Source of the DNA: JABJGO01 sp963921245
Lineage (GTDB): Bacteria; Pseudomonadota; Alphaproteobacteria; Rhodospirillales; Casp-alpha2
Length of the DNA: 64,000 nt
Reading direction: 5' to 3'
Assembly: GCA_963921245.4 (NCBI GenBank)
Contig: CAWUEY030000001.1
Coordinates: 806,001-870,000 of the forward strand
Of this stretch, positions 1 to 8,842 are shown one piece after another. Under the pieces are notes generated by a model. The model saw only the letters and a list, made by a program, of their open reading frames with translations. It was not told the origin of the DNA and ran no database searches. Position numbers and translations under genes: made by a program. Position 1 is the stretch's first letter, and each line of letters opens with the position of its first letter.

Positions 1-1487
1 GGGTGCAGAGGATCGAACAGGGAGGCGACGAATTCATTAGCACGATCGATGGCTAGCGTATACATGGTCAGGTCGTTGGAGCCGATGGCAAAAAAGTCGG
101 AGACCCGGGCCAGAGCATCTGCTGCCAGTGCCGCCCCGGGAACTTCAATCATGCACCCCACCGGTGGCAAAGGGTCCGGGACTGATACTTTGCGCCGTTT
201 GAGCCTGGTCGCGGCTTTTTTCAAGACGGCCCGAGCCTGGCGGACCTCGGATACCGTCGATACCATCGGCAGAAGAATGCGAACGCGGCCATGCCTGGCG
301 GCGCGAAGAATGGCGCGGAATTGCGTTTCAAGAATATCGGGCTGTGAGAGAGACAGGCGGATGCCGCGCAGACCCAGCGCTGAAGTGGCTTTTTCATCCA
401 TACCTTGCAAAAGAGACTCAGCCGGTTTCTCGCCACCCACATCGAGGGTACGAATGGTCACAGGACCGTCTGACGCCTGCACGACTTCGCGCAGGCTTTC
501 GTACTGTTCGTCTTCCGATGGAATATCCTCGCGGCTCATGTACATGAATTCGGAACGCAGCAAACCGACCCCCCTGGCACCAGAGGTTTTAACCAGTGTC
601 ATCTCAATGGGTAGCTCAACGTTGGCCTGCAAGGTCACGTTGGTCTCATCACGGGTGATGGCGGGGAGGTCGCGCATCCGTTCCAATCGCCGGGCTTCGT
701 GTCGGTATTCCTTTTGCTGGCGTGTAGCGATTGAAAGCGTTTCCCGTTCCGGCTTCACGACCACTCTACCAACCGTGCCGTCGACCATAATCATGTCACC
801 ATTACGCACATGACGCAGCATATCCTGAACCCCCAGAACTGTCGGTAAACCGAGCGCCCGGGCCATGATCGCAGTATGGCCTTCAGCGCCACCCAGATCT
901 GCTGCCGCCCCGAGAACTCTCTCGGGGTTGAGTTGCGCGGTATCTGCGGGGGTAAGTTCGTCAGCGATCACAATGCTGCCTTTTGGAACCGATGCAAACG
1001 GTTTCACCGGGGTTTGCGTCAGGTTCAAGATCAGTCGTCGCCCGACGCTTCGAATATCATCGATACGGGCCGCGATATAGGAATCGTCCATGGCGGCAAA
1101 GGCTGTGGTAATGTCGGTAATCTCACCTTGAACGGCAGCTTCGGCGTTGATCCGGCTGGTTTCGATCCGCCCACGGGCGCCCCGAATGAGCCGCGAGTCC
1201 TTCAGCATTTGCTCGTAGGCATCGACAAGGAAATTCAGCTCGTCCGCCGCGGTCGGTGACATTGTGCCAGCTTTTGCGCGCAGTCTCGCCATCTGTCGGC
1301 GGGCCCGGTCAACCGCACCGTCCAGGCGTTTACATTCGTCTTTGACCTGTTTCGCCGTTATGTCCCGCTCCGGGATGTCAATGGCACCGTGCTCACGCAC
1401 ATAGGCCGGCCCGATGGCAATCCCCGGTGAAACACCCAGTCCACGGTAGGATTTTTCATCGCCTTGTTTTGGATTTTTTTTCGCCAA
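1..1487 (-). CDS. ptsI: Phosphoenolpyruvate-protein phosphotransferase (PTS enzyme I), 3' part outside window
   Basis: Enzyme I takes phosphate from PEP and passes it to HPr in the cytoplasm. About 495 residues are visible and the C-terminus lies beyond base 1. The reading frame contains the N-terminal swivelling-domain motif GLGVSPGIAIGPA, the phospho-histidine motif GGAEGHTAIMAR (His about residue 204) and the start of the PEP-binding barrel (VKTSGARGVGLLRSEF, TIRTLDVGGEKPA). No ATG fits upstream of the conserved part; a TTG at 1487 with a weak AGGG just before it is the best start, a few bases after the HPr stop. No N-terminal GAF domain precedes the conserved region, unlike classical PtsP. 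It is the last visible gene of the leftward hprK-rapZ-EIIA-HPr-EI series and probably their phosphate source. Domain assignment is firm; the TTG start is inference. Confidence 0.9.
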   Translation of the reverse strand, partial: MAKKNPKQGDEKSYRGLGVSPGIAIGPAYVREHGAIDIPERDITAKQVKDECKRLDGAVDRARRQMARLRAKAGTMSPTAADELNFLVDAYEQMLKDSRLIRGARGRIETSRINAEAAVQGEITDITTAFAAMDDSYIAARIDDIRSVGRRLILNLTQTPVKPFASVPKGSIVIADELTPADTAQLNPERVLGAAADLGGAEGHTAIMARALGLPTVLGVQDMLRHVRNGDMIMVDGTVGRVVVKPERETLSIATRQQKEYRHEARRLERMRDLPAITRDETNVTLQANVELPIEMTLVKTSGARGVGLLRSEFMYMSREDIPSEDEQYESLREVVQASDGPVTIRTLDVGGEKPAESLLQGMDEKATSALGLRGIRLSLSQPDILETQFRAILRAARHGRVRILLPMVSTVSEVRQARAVLKKAATRLKRRKVSVPDPLPPVGCMIEVPGAALAADALARVSDFFAIGSNDLTMYTLAIDRANEFVASLFDPLH

Positions 1488-1493
1488 TGAACC

Positions 1494-1799
1494 CTAATCC
1501 TCTTCGTCAAAACCGTTTTCGACCAGGGTTCTGAGCGCATCGAGAGCTTGATCCCGTGCCGGTCCGCTAACCGAGATATCAATCTCCGTTCCTGGTGCCG
1601 CCGCCAGCATCATCAAACCCATGATCGATATTCCGGATACGGTTTGACCGTTTCTCGAGACAGCGACCGTGGCATCAAACATTTCAGCGGTTTTTACGAA
1701 TTTGGCCGCCGCCCGCGCGTGCAGGCCGCGCCTGTTCACAATCCCGACACAACACTCCAGGGAGCCTTTGCCCGGGGAATCCGATGGGCTGGGACTCAT
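1494..1799 (-). CDS. ptsH: HPr phosphocarrier protein
   Basis: HPr relays phosphate from enzyme I to EIIA proteins. The 101-residue product is slightly longer than usual because of a roughly 13-residue N-terminal extension. The phospho-acceptor motif GLHARAAAKFV carries His27 (equivalent to His15 of E. coli HPr), and the regulatory serine motif SIMGLMML carries Ser58 (equivalent to Ser46), the site used by HPr kinase. Presence of that serine fits the hprK gene in the same operon. Its ATG overlaps the stop of the upstream EIIA gene by four bases (ATGA), indicating translational coupling. Confidence 0.95.
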   Translation of the reverse strand: MSPSPSDSPGKGSLECCVGIVNRRGLHARAAAKFVKTAEMFDATVAVSRNGQTVSGISIMGLMMLAAAPGTEIDISVSGPARDQALDALRTLVENGFDEED

Positions 1800-2203
1800 T
1801 CACCGTCTTCCTGAAGAAGACGCGACGCGATATTGATGTATTTTCGCCCCGCCTCAGAGGCCTGTTGTGCGGCATCTTCCATGGTTGTAGAGTCTCGAAC
1901 ACTCGCCAGTTTGATCATCATCGGCAAGTTGGCGCCTGCGATAACCTCTACGTTCGCCTGTTCCATTACGGAAATGGCCAGATTGGACGGCGTGCCGCCA
2001 AACATATCCGTCAACAAAATGACGCCCGCGCCGCTGTCGGCACGATCAATGCTTTCAAGGATTTCCGCCCGCCGGCGTTCCATGTCATCGTCTGGTCCGA
2101 TGCAGACGGCAGAAACATTTTCCTGCGGACCTACCACATGTTCCAGTGCGCCAATCAATTCCTCGGCCAGACGACCATGGGTGACAAGGACCAGTCCGAT
2201 CAT
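1796..2203 (-). CDS. PTS EIIA component, mannose/fructose family (regulatory EIIA)
   Basis: A 135-residue cytoplasmic protein of the EIIA-Man fold. The phosphorylated histidine is His9 in LVTHGRLAEEL, and LLTDMFGGTPSNLA is the conserved second motif. No EIIB, EIIC or EIID sugar permease gene lies nearby, so the protein is more likely a regulatory endpoint of the phosphorelay than part of a sugar importer. In other alphaproteobacteria this EIIA accompanies HprK and HPr and is linked to control of carbon storage and kinases. It lies 54 bases after rapZ and overlaps ptsH. Confidence 0.92.
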   Translation of the reverse strand: MIGLVLVTHGRLAEELIGALEHVVGPQENVSAVCIGPDDDMERRRAEILESIDRADSGAGVILLTDMFGGTPSNLAISVMEQANVEVIAGANLPMMIKLASVRDSTTMEDAAQQASEAGRKYINIASRLLQEDGE

Positions 2204-2257
2204 TTTCTTCTTTCTACTGCGTTCATGGGCATCGCGATCACAAGCGGGGATTTCAAA

Positions 2258-3127
2258 CTATTTTTCCCCGTTTTCCAAGTCTCTGTGAAGAATTCTTGTT
2301 TGCCAACCCTTTGTCGCAATCCATTCTTCTATCGTTTTTGAAACAAAGACAGAGCGATGCCGCCCGCCGGTACAACCGAAAGAAACAGTCAGGTAGCGTT
2401 TGCCCTCTTCTGCATACCGAGACAACAAAGGATCAAGTAACGATTTCAGGTTATCTAGGAAACTCTCGAAATCAGGGTCGGAAGATATGTAATCACCAAC
2501 CGCCTGGTTTTGTCCGCTAAACGGTCTTAGATCTTCGTCATAGTGAGGGTTTTTGAGAAAACGGACATCAAACACCAGGTCTGCATCCCGCGGCAGACCC
2601 TTCGCGTAGGAAAATGAGGAAACAAAGACCACTATGCCCTGTTTGGTACCCAGCCCAAAATGCTCTTCAACGATCTGACGGAAAGCAACCACCGTTTGTC
2701 CTGTTGAATCGATAACCAGATCCGATGCCTCTTTTAGGGCCACCAGCAGCTTACGCTCCTGGTCAATGCCGTCTTTTACTTGCCGGTCTCGTGCCAGGGG
2801 ATGCCGCCGCCGGGTTGTCCTGAACCGGTTTTCAAGTTCGGAATCGTCACATTCGAGAAAAAGCGTCGTAATTGACAAAGATGAAAACGATCGTAAATGG
2901 GCAACCGTTTCCATAATTTTCTGGCTATCAAAATCACGGGCCCTGACGTCGATGCCGATGGCGACCGGATTGCTGACATCGGATAGTACCAGGCGGCTCA
3001 ACAGGGATACGGGAAGGTTGTCTACCGCTTCATAACCAAGGTCTTCCAGCACGTTCAGGGTTGTTGACTTCCCCGCGCCGGACATTCCCGTAACAAAAAC
3101 GATAGGACGTAACTCTGATTGGGTCAC
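2258..3127 (-). CDS. rapZ: RNase adapter protein RapZ (nucleotide-binding, YvcJ family)
   Basis: RapZ/YvcJ proteins bind nucleotides; in E. coli RapZ hands small RNAs to RNase E and so controls glucosamine-6-phosphate synthase. The 289-residue product matches family length. It has a Walker A motif GMSGAGKS at residues 14-21, the following DLGYEAVDNLP motif, and the C-terminal FGCTGGRHRSVF block typical of the family. The start overlaps the hprK stop by four bases. The family assignment is secure; the RNA-adapter role is known for gammaproteobacteria and is inferred here. Confidence 0.93.
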   Translation of the reverse strand: MTQSELRPIVFVTGMSGAGKSTTLNVLEDLGYEAVDNLPVSLLSRLVLSDVSNPVAIGIDVRARDFDSQKIMETVAHLRSFSSLSITTLFLECDDSELENRFRTTRRRHPLARDRQVKDGIDQERKLLVALKEASDLVIDSTGQTVVAFRQIVEEHFGLGTKQGIVVFVSSFSYAKGLPRDADLVFDVRFLKNPHYDEDLRPFSGQNQAVGDYISSDPDFESFLDNLKSLLDPLLSRYAEEGKRYLTVSFGCTGGRHRSVFVSKTIEEWIATKGWQTRILHRDLENGEK

Positions 3128-3579
3128 GGGTGGGATATCCGCTCTATGTGGCCGGAAAAAACCCTCAAAGCGAGCCGCACTTTTTCTGGCGCCGAGGCTT
3201 CTAGGCCGTCAAGCCGAACGACGGGGAGTGCCCGGCCCAGAATGGATTCCGTGTCATTTTCCGGCATACGCTCCACCGAACCTGCCTGGCAAAGATCAAC
3301 GACGAACGTCAACGGTGTACTGGTTGCGGGTTCGAGGCGAAGGATGCCAAGACCCCTGACCTCAATCAACCCCGATATCTCAGGCGGGCAGGAAGCGACG
3401 AGTGTATTTTCAACCAATTGAATATGGCAACGGTCATCCGCAACAAGCAACGCGCCACCATCTATGAGTCTCATAGCAAGATCGGACTTTCCCGAACCCG
3501 AAGGGCCACGGATCAAGACGCCGGAATCACCGATCCGAAGGGCGGTGGCGTGTATCTGAATTGACTGACCAGTTTCCAC
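3124..3579 (-). CDS. hprK: HPr kinase/phosphorylase, short alphaproteobacterial form
   Basis: HprK phosphorylates HPr on its regulatory serine. This 151-residue protein carries only the C-terminal catalytic domain, the usual form in alphaproteobacteria, against about 310 residues in Firmicutes. The P-loop GPSGSGKS is at residues 25-32 and the catalytic stretch LVADDR follows at about 45-50. It sits between chvG and rapZ in the same leftward operon, with an ATGA overlap to rapZ. The matching serine is present in the HPr encoded two genes downstream. Confidence 0.93.
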   Translation of the reverse strand: METGQSIQIHATALRIGDSGVLIRGPSGSGKSDLAMRLIDGGALLVADDRCHIQLVENTLVASCPPEISGLIEVRGLGILRLEPATSTPLTFVVDLCQAGSVERMPENDTESILGRALPVVRLDGLEASAPEKVRLALRVFSGHIERISHP

Positions 3580-3606
3580 GACCGATTCCTAACTGAGGCA
3601 GTTCAT

Positions 3607-5274
3607 CTACTTTTCTGCAGATGGGAGTTGGACATTGAATTGCGCCCCCAGAATCTCTCCAGAAGAAGACAAGCGATTGCCCGCCGTTATCGTTCCATTG
3701 TGCGCCTCAACGATTTGTTTTGAAATACTGAGTCCCAGGCCCGAGTGTTTGCCAAAATCTTCACTCTCGGGACGTTCAGTGTAAAACCGCTGAAATATTG
3801 CATCTTCCTTGCCTTCCGGTATACCGGGGCCTTCGTCGCTTACAGTCGCTACAACCTGTTTGCCAAACTCTGGCGATGTACTATGCCTCAGGTTTATCGT
3901 GATCTGACCGTTTGAAGGGCTAAAAGTGATGGCATTAATAATTAAATTGCGGAACACCTGAACCAGACGGTCTTCCATTCCCGGAACGGTGTAAACGTCG
4001 TTTCCTGTCAATTCGATGACGATCTCCGGCGCGGCGGCGTCACCGGCGGTGGATTGGTGTACATCGACGAGAGTTTCCAGCATTCGCCCCAGATCAACAT
4101 CAGATAGTTCCGCGCGCGACAATTCTGCATCCAATCTGGATGCATCCGAAATATCCGAGATTAGTCGGTCCAGTCTTTCCACGTCGTTCTGGACAATCGA
4201 CAACAGTTTTCTTTGTTGTTCGGGATCCGTTACTCTGGCGGCTGTTTCTACGGCGCTTTTCAAGGAGGTCAGCGGGTTTTTGATTTCGTGACTCACATCC
4301 GCCGCAAATCGTTCGATGGCGTCCATCCTGTTCCACAACGCGTCGGTCATGTCACGGAGCGCCAATGTCAGATCGCCAATCTCATCATCCCGTGCTTTAA
4401 GATCAGGGAGGCTGTGTTGACGGTTGAGAGAGCCGCGAATGCGATCTGCCGCCGCCGACAGGCGGAGGATTGGTTTGGCAATGGTACCTGCAAGATAAAG
4501 CGACAGGAACAGGCTGATGCCGAGAGTAACGATGAAGATTTGAATGATGTCCAACCGTACTTCGTACATGGCTTCATCGATATCCCGGGATGATTTCGAG
4601 ACGAGAACGGCACCCAGAATCTGTTTGTAGCGTTGTACCGGCACGGCGACAGAAAGTGTCAGTCGGGTGCCGGTTAGGGTACGCACGGATTCGGCCTGCA
4701 ACCCATTAAGGGCACGCATGACCTCTGGATAATGCCGGGCGTGCTGGTGTTCTTTCTCGCCATATTGTTCGTAGCGGTGTTGGCCCGGGAGCTGGTTTAC
4801 AAATCGGTCGAGCCCTTCAAAAACTGCGCGCGCAAGCCCCGATGGTTCATTGGGTGCGGCGAGAACTTCCACCTCAACATTCCGACCGGCATGAAGCAAG
4901 TCCCTGGAGTCTGCGACGATTTGGCCTGACAGATGAAAGAGCCTGGCCCTTGTGTCGGTACTTTCCACCATTCTTCGAACAATTCGATTGGCGGTATCTC
5001 TGACCAGTTCCTGATCAACCGGTGTATGTCCGCCGACGGCACCTTCTCCTAATGCGGCGGAGAACATTTCGGCCTGAGTGCGGAGATTGGTCAATTCAGC
5101 GCGAATAAGGTTTTCGCGGTATTCGCCAAGATACAGAATTCCCGCGACGACAATAGCAAGGGCAAATATGTTAACGGTAAGAATGCGCCGCCGGATTGGC
5201 GAGAAGCGCCGTTTGGGACGTGTTCTCGCCACAGACGGGCCGATTGTCGTTGACAGAGTATCCACAGGTTTCAT
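3607..5274 (-). CDS. chvG: ChvG-type sensor histidine kinase
   Basis: Membrane sensor kinase of the ChvG/ExoS family, partner of the ChvI regulator encoded 60 bases upstream. It has 555 residues: membrane segments at about 31-50 and 243-265, a periplasmic stimulus-sensing domain of about 190 residues between them, a HAMP linker, a HisKA domain with phospho-acceptor His329 in DVSHEIKNPL, and a HATPase domain with GPGIPEG and GLGLSISKQIV. ChvG systems in rhizobia respond to acid and envelope stress and are held inactive by a periplasmic repressor (ExoR), which is not seen in this window. The neighbouring hprK, PTS genes and pckA are the conserved alphaproteobacterial context. Confidence 0.92.
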   Translation of the reverse strand: MKPVDTLSTTIGPSVARTRPKRRFSPIRRRILTVNIFALAIVVAGILYLGEYRENLIRAELTNLRTQAEMFSAALGEGAVGGHTPVDQELVRDTANRIVRRMVESTDTRARLFHLSGQIVADSRDLLHAGRNVEVEVLAAPNEPSGLARAVFEGLDRFVNQLPGQHRYEQYGEKEHQHARHYPEVMRALNGLQAESVRTLTGTRLTLSVAVPVQRYKQILGAVLVSKSSRDIDEAMYEVRLDIIQIFIVTLGISLFLSLYLAGTIAKPILRLSAAADRIRGSLNRQHSLPDLKARDDEIGDLTLALRDMTDALWNRMDAIERFAADVSHEIKNPLTSLKSAVETAARVTDPEQQRKLLSIVQNDVERLDRLISDISDASRLDAELSRAELSDVDLGRMLETLVDVHQSTAGDAAAPEIVIELTGNDVYTVPGMEDRLVQVFRNLIINAITFSPSNGQITINLRHSTSPEFGKQVVATVSDEGPGIPEGKEDAIFQRFYTERPESEDFGKHSGLGLSISKQIVEAHNGTITAGNRLSSSGEILGAQFNVQLPSAEK

Positions 5275-5334
5275 CGGGCGAGCGATTTCAGAGAGTCCAG
5301 TTCAAGGGGTTCTCTCTTCACGGTAGCAAAAGTC

Positions 5335-6027
5335 TTACTGAACCTGATAACGATACCCTATGCCGTACAAGGTCTCAATTTCCGAAAATTCAGGATCAAC
5401 GGCTTTGAATTTCCGCCGCAGCCGCTTGATATGACTGTCTATTGTACGGTCATCGACATAAATATGCTCGCCATAGGCCGCATCAATGAGCTGATCCCGG
5501 TTTTTCACGTGACCCGGTCGGCGGGCCAAGGCCTCCAGCAACAGAAACTCTGTTACGGTCAGGTTCACATGTGCCCCCTTCCAGGTGCACAGATGCCGTG
5601 TTGGATCGAGAAGTAAATCCCCGCGAGTCAGGACCTTTTTTGAGTCCTCTTCCGTTTCGATGGGCGTTTTCCGTCTGATTACGGCACGGATTCGCTCTAT
5701 CAGCAATCGCTGGGAAAACGGTTTGGTAATGTAGTCATCCGCACCCAATCGAAGACCGAGTAGTTCGTCGATTTCGTCGTCCTTGGAGGTAAGAAAAATA
5801 ACCGGAAGATCGTTGTTCTCTCGAAGTTGTTTCAGAAGTTCCATGCCGTCCATTCGCGGCATTTTGATATCCAGCACGGCGAGGTCGACCGCGGTTCTGT
5901 TCAGCCCGTCATAGGCTTCCTCGCCATTATTGTAGGTGGTCACGTCAAAACCCTCAGCCTCCAGGGCCATGCTGACAGACGTCAAGATGTTACGGTCATC
6001 ATCCACGAGTGCAATTTTTTCAGGCAT
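5335..6027 (-). CDS. chvI: ChvI-type response regulator (OmpR family)
   Basis: A 230-residue DNA-binding response regulator. The receiver domain carries the acidic pair DD at residues 9-10 and the phospho-acceptor Asp53 in VLDIKMP. The C-terminal half is an OmpR/PhoB winged helix ending in the characteristic ETLYGIGYRYQ. It is the first gene of the leftward chvI-chvG-hprK-rapZ-PTS operon. In rhizobia ChvI controls exopolysaccharide, motility and central carbon genes; the nearby pckA is a plausible target, but no specific operator was identified here. Confidence 0.94.
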   Translation of the reverse strand: MPEKIALVDDDRNILTSVSMALEAEGFDVTTYNNGEEAYDGLNRTAVDLAVLDIKMPRMDGMELLKQLRENNDLPVIFLTSKDDEIDELLGLRLGADDYITKPFSQRLLIERIRAVIRRKTPIETEEDSKKVLTRGDLLLDPTRHLCTWKGAHVNLTVTEFLLLEALARRPGHVKNRDQLIDAAYGEHIYVDDRTIDSHIKRLRRKFKAVDPEFSEIETLYGIGYRYQVQ

Positions 6028-6158
6028 AGGATATGCTTTCCAGTTTGCTATTTGATCAAAACATAAAAAACCACGTTTGTGGCAAAATTATTGCAGAATT
6101 ATTGCAGACTGAACTGAAATCGACTGTTTATCTTGATTAGTTACCCTGCCGCAGGAAG

Positions 6159-6329
6159 ATGGTTGTCGCAGTGGTAGCCGAGGACAACGGTGATCGCGCC
6201 CGCGATGTCGCAAGACACCCTGTTCGGGTCAATCTGCCCCGTGCCCTTGTGATCGACAAGAACAGGATGCCGCTCGGTTTGGTCACCATTGAAGATATGG
6301 TTTTGCGGGAAATAGAAACCGATGGTTAG
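6159..6329 (+). CDS. Small ORF resembling the end of a CBS domain
   Basis: An open frame of 56 codons in the 311-base gap between chvI and the HugZ-like gene. Its C-terminal half reads ALVIDKNRMPLGLVTIEDMV, which has the shape of the last strand and helix of a CBS domain (a hydrophobic strand, then PLGLVTxED). A complete CBS domain is about 60 residues, and CBS proteins usually carry two, so this may be a remnant of a larger gene rather than a working one. AGGAAG lies almost against the ATG, which is too close for an ideal ribosome site. Chance resemblance is possible. Confidence 0.3.
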   Translation: MVVAVVAEDNGDRARDVARHPVRVNLPRALVIDKNRMPLGLVTIEDMVLREIETDG

Positions 6330-6338
6330 ATCAGTGAA

Positions 6339-7079
6339 ATGACAAGGGATGTTTCAGATGAAGGCCTGAAGGTTCGCCGGTTGTTGCGCCGTTGTGGGTC
6401 GGGAACCCTAGCGACGCATTCTGTGCGTTACACGGATTATCCGTTTGCATCGTTTGTCACGTATGCTTGCGATCATGCGGGATACCCCCTGTTCCTGTTT
6501 TCGGACCTGTCCGATCACACCAAAAATCTATCGGTAAACACCAGGGTTTCACTATTGGTTGAAGCGGCCTCCCGTCGTCAGAATCCGCAAACCGGGGCGC
6601 GACTGAGTGTGGTGGGTGACATCCGCCAGACAACCTCCGAAAATGATCGGAACAGGTATCTGGCCCGACATCCCGGCGCAAACATGTACGCCTCGTTTGC
6701 AGATTTCCGATTTTACAGAATGTCTGTTGAAAGTATTCACTGGGTGGGTGGTTTTGCGCAGGCACGCTGGTTCAGCCCGGAAAAAGTACTGATTTCAGAC
6801 AAGGCCTTATCGCGAGAATTCGGTTTTGTGGAAGATGATATTATATCCCACATGAATAGCGATCATGGCGATGCTCTGGATTGTTATGCGCAGGCCTTTG
6901 CCAGCCGCAAGGGAACCGGTTGGCAAATGACGGGAATCGACCCCGACGGCTTTGATCTCTCTCTTTCGGGTCGGATGGCCCGGATTGACTTTCCCGAACC
7001 GCTAACAACCGTCACCCAGTCACGTGCCGTACTTGTCGAGATGGCGAAACAAGCGAGACTGCGGCGGGGCTCCCGATAA
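6339..7079 (+). CDS. HugZ-like flavin/heme-binding protein (pyridoxamine oxidase fold plus DUF2470)
   Basis: A 246-residue cytoplasmic protein. Residues 10-150 form a pyridoxamine 5'-phosphate oxidase-like split barrel (GTLATHS, PLFLFSDLSDHTKN, FYRMSVESIHWVGGF). Residues about 160-245 form a DUF2470 domain with the conserved EDDIISHMNSDHGDAL motif. This architecture is shared by HugZ heme-degrading proteins and by many uncharacterised pyridoxamine-oxidase-like proteins. Substrate cannot be assigned from sequence. It lies alone upstream of pckA and divergent from chvI. Confidence 0.85.
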   Translation: MTRDVSDEGLKVRRLLRRCGSGTLATHSVRYTDYPFASFVTYACDHAGYPLFLFSDLSDHTKNLSVNTRVSLLVEAASRRQNPQTGARLSVVGDIRQTTSENDRNRYLARHPGANMYASFADFRFYRMSVESIHWVGGFAQARWFSPEKVLISDKALSREFGFVEDDIISHMNSDHGDALDCYAQAFASRKGTGWQMTGIDPDGFDLSLSGRMARIDFPEPLTTVTQSRAVLVEMAKQARLRRGSR

Positions 7080-7234
7080 CCCGAATTTTATCGCAAATTT
7101 GAAAGAAAAACGTCCCCGAGAGCCCTTGAAGCCCCTGAATGCGGGCGGTATGGTTCTGACTCTACAGATTTAACAAATGCGCCGCAATTTGTTCACTCTA
7201 AGACGCTTTACAATATTATCAGGAGTACTTGCTC

Positions 7235-8842
7235 GTGCAGAATAGTGGAAAGGTGGTTCGTTCCCGGGGATTGGGAATTGCAGGACTTGAAGGCATAACC
7301 ACCGCATATTGGAACTTTAATGCTGCGCGTTTGACAGAAATAGCAATTGCCCGCGGTGAGGGTTGTCTGGCGAACGGTGGTGCGTTCGTTGCCCTCACAG
7401 GGTCACACACCGGGCGGTCACCCAATGACAGGTTTGTGGTTGAAGACGCCGAAACCCGGGATACTGTCTGGTGGGGAGACGTTAATCGACCCATATCGCC
7501 AACACAGTTTGACCAATTGTTCGACAAGCTTGCGGCCCATTATCAGGGACGGGACGCGTTTGTTCAGGACTGCTATGCCGGGGCTGACCCGGATTACCGG
7601 TTGTCCGTTCGGGTCGTCACCGAAACGGCATGGCATAATCTGTTTGCCCGCAACATGTTTCGCCAACCATCCGAGCAAGAGCTGTCAGACTTTCAACCCG
7701 AGTTTACCGTGGTGCAGGCCCCCGGTGTTTTAGCCAATCCGGAACAGGATGGTACGAATTCCGGAACATTCATCGTCGTGAATTTCTCCAAACGGATGGT
7801 CATAATCGGTGGCTCGGCCTATGCCGGTGAAATCAAGAAATCTATTTTCTCGGTCATGAATTTTCTGTTGCCACCGCGCGATGTGCTACCCATGCACTGC
7901 TCGGCGAATGTGGGGCAGGACGGTAACGCAGCGATCTTCTTCGGCCTATCAGGAACCGGAAAGACGACGTTGTCTGCCGACTCCTCAAGGACATTGATTG
8001 GTGATGATGAACACGGATGGACTCCCAACGGTGTGTTCAACTTTGAAGGCGGTTGTTATGCAAAAACCATCAATCTGACACCGGAAACGGAGCCCGAGAT
8101 CTATGCGACGACGAGTCTTTTTGGTTCGGTCATCGAAAACGTGATGATGGATCCGGTTGCGCGCAATCTGGACTTTTTTGATACGACCTATGGCGAAAAT
8201 GGTCGGGTTTCCTACGATATTTCGAAAGTTCCGAATGCATCTGAAACGGGCATGACGGGCCATCCGAAAAACATCGTAATGCTGACCTGTGATGCCTTTG
8301 GTGTATTGCCACCTGTTTCCCTGTTGTCACCGGATCAGGCCATGTATCACTTCCTGTCCGGCTACACGGCAAAAGTTGCGGGTACAGAACAGGGTGTGAA
8401 AGAACCGTCTGCAACCTTTTCGACGTGTTTCGGGGCACCGTTCATGCCCCGGCATCCCACGGTTTATGCGGGATTGCTGGGCGAAAAAATGGCGGCACAT
8501 GGCGCAAATTGCTGGCTGATCAACACGGGATGGTCTGGCGGCGCTTACGGCGTCGGTGACCGACTGAAAATTGCCCATACCCGCGCCATGGTGAATGCTG
8601 CGCTGGGCGGTCGCCTTGCGAAAGCCGGGTACGAAACGGACCCCAATTTCGGCGTGCAGGTGCCGACCGGATGTCCCGATGTTCCGGCAGAGGTCCTGAA
8701 CCCGCGTTCAACATGGCCCGATGGCAATGCCTATGACGATCAGGCAAAGGATTTGACAAGGCGGTTTGAAAACAACTTTGTTCAGTTCGAAAGCCACGTG
8801 ACAGACAGCGTGAAGGCAGCCGCCATTCGGGCGGCTGCCTGA
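7235..8842 (+). CDS. pckA: Phosphoenolpyruvate carboxykinase (ATP)
   Basis: PckA converts oxaloacetate and ATP to PEP and CO2, the first committed step of gluconeogenesis. The product of about 535 residues matches the ATP-dependent family. The kinase P-loop is FFGLSGTGKTTLS, followed by the metal-binding LIGDDEHGW and the FEGGCYAKTI motif. GTG at 7235 is chosen because AGGAG at 7221-7225 sits nine bases upstream; an in-frame TTG at 7229 is too close to that site. Linkage of pckA with chvI-chvG is conserved in alphaproteobacteria and ChvI is reported to influence pckA in some of them. Confidence 0.95.
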   Translation: MQNSGKVVRSRGLGIAGLEGITTAYWNFNAARLTEIAIARGEGCLANGGAFVALTGSHTGRSPNDRFVVEDAETRDTVWWGDVNRPISPTQFDQLFDKLAAHYQGRDAFVQDCYAGADPDYRLSVRVVTETAWHNLFARNMFRQPSEQELSDFQPEFTVVQAPGVLANPEQDGTNSGTFIVVNFSKRMVIIGGSAYAGEIKKSIFSVMNFLLPPRDVLPMHCSANVGQDGNAAIFFGLSGTGKTTLSADSSRTLIGDDEHGWTPNGVFNFEGGCYAKTINLTPETEPEIYATTSLFGSVIENVMMDPVARNLDFFDTTYGENGRVSYDISKVPNASETGMTGHPKNIVMLTCDAFGVLPPVSLLSPDQAMYHFLSGYTAKVAGTEQGVKEPSATFSTCFGAPFMPRHPTVYAGLLGEKMAAHGANCWLINTGWSGGAYGVGDRLKIAHTRAMVNAALGGRLAKAGYETDPNFGVQVPTGCPDVPAEVLNPRSTWPDGNAYDDQAKDLTRRFENNFVQFESHVTDSVKAAAIRAAA

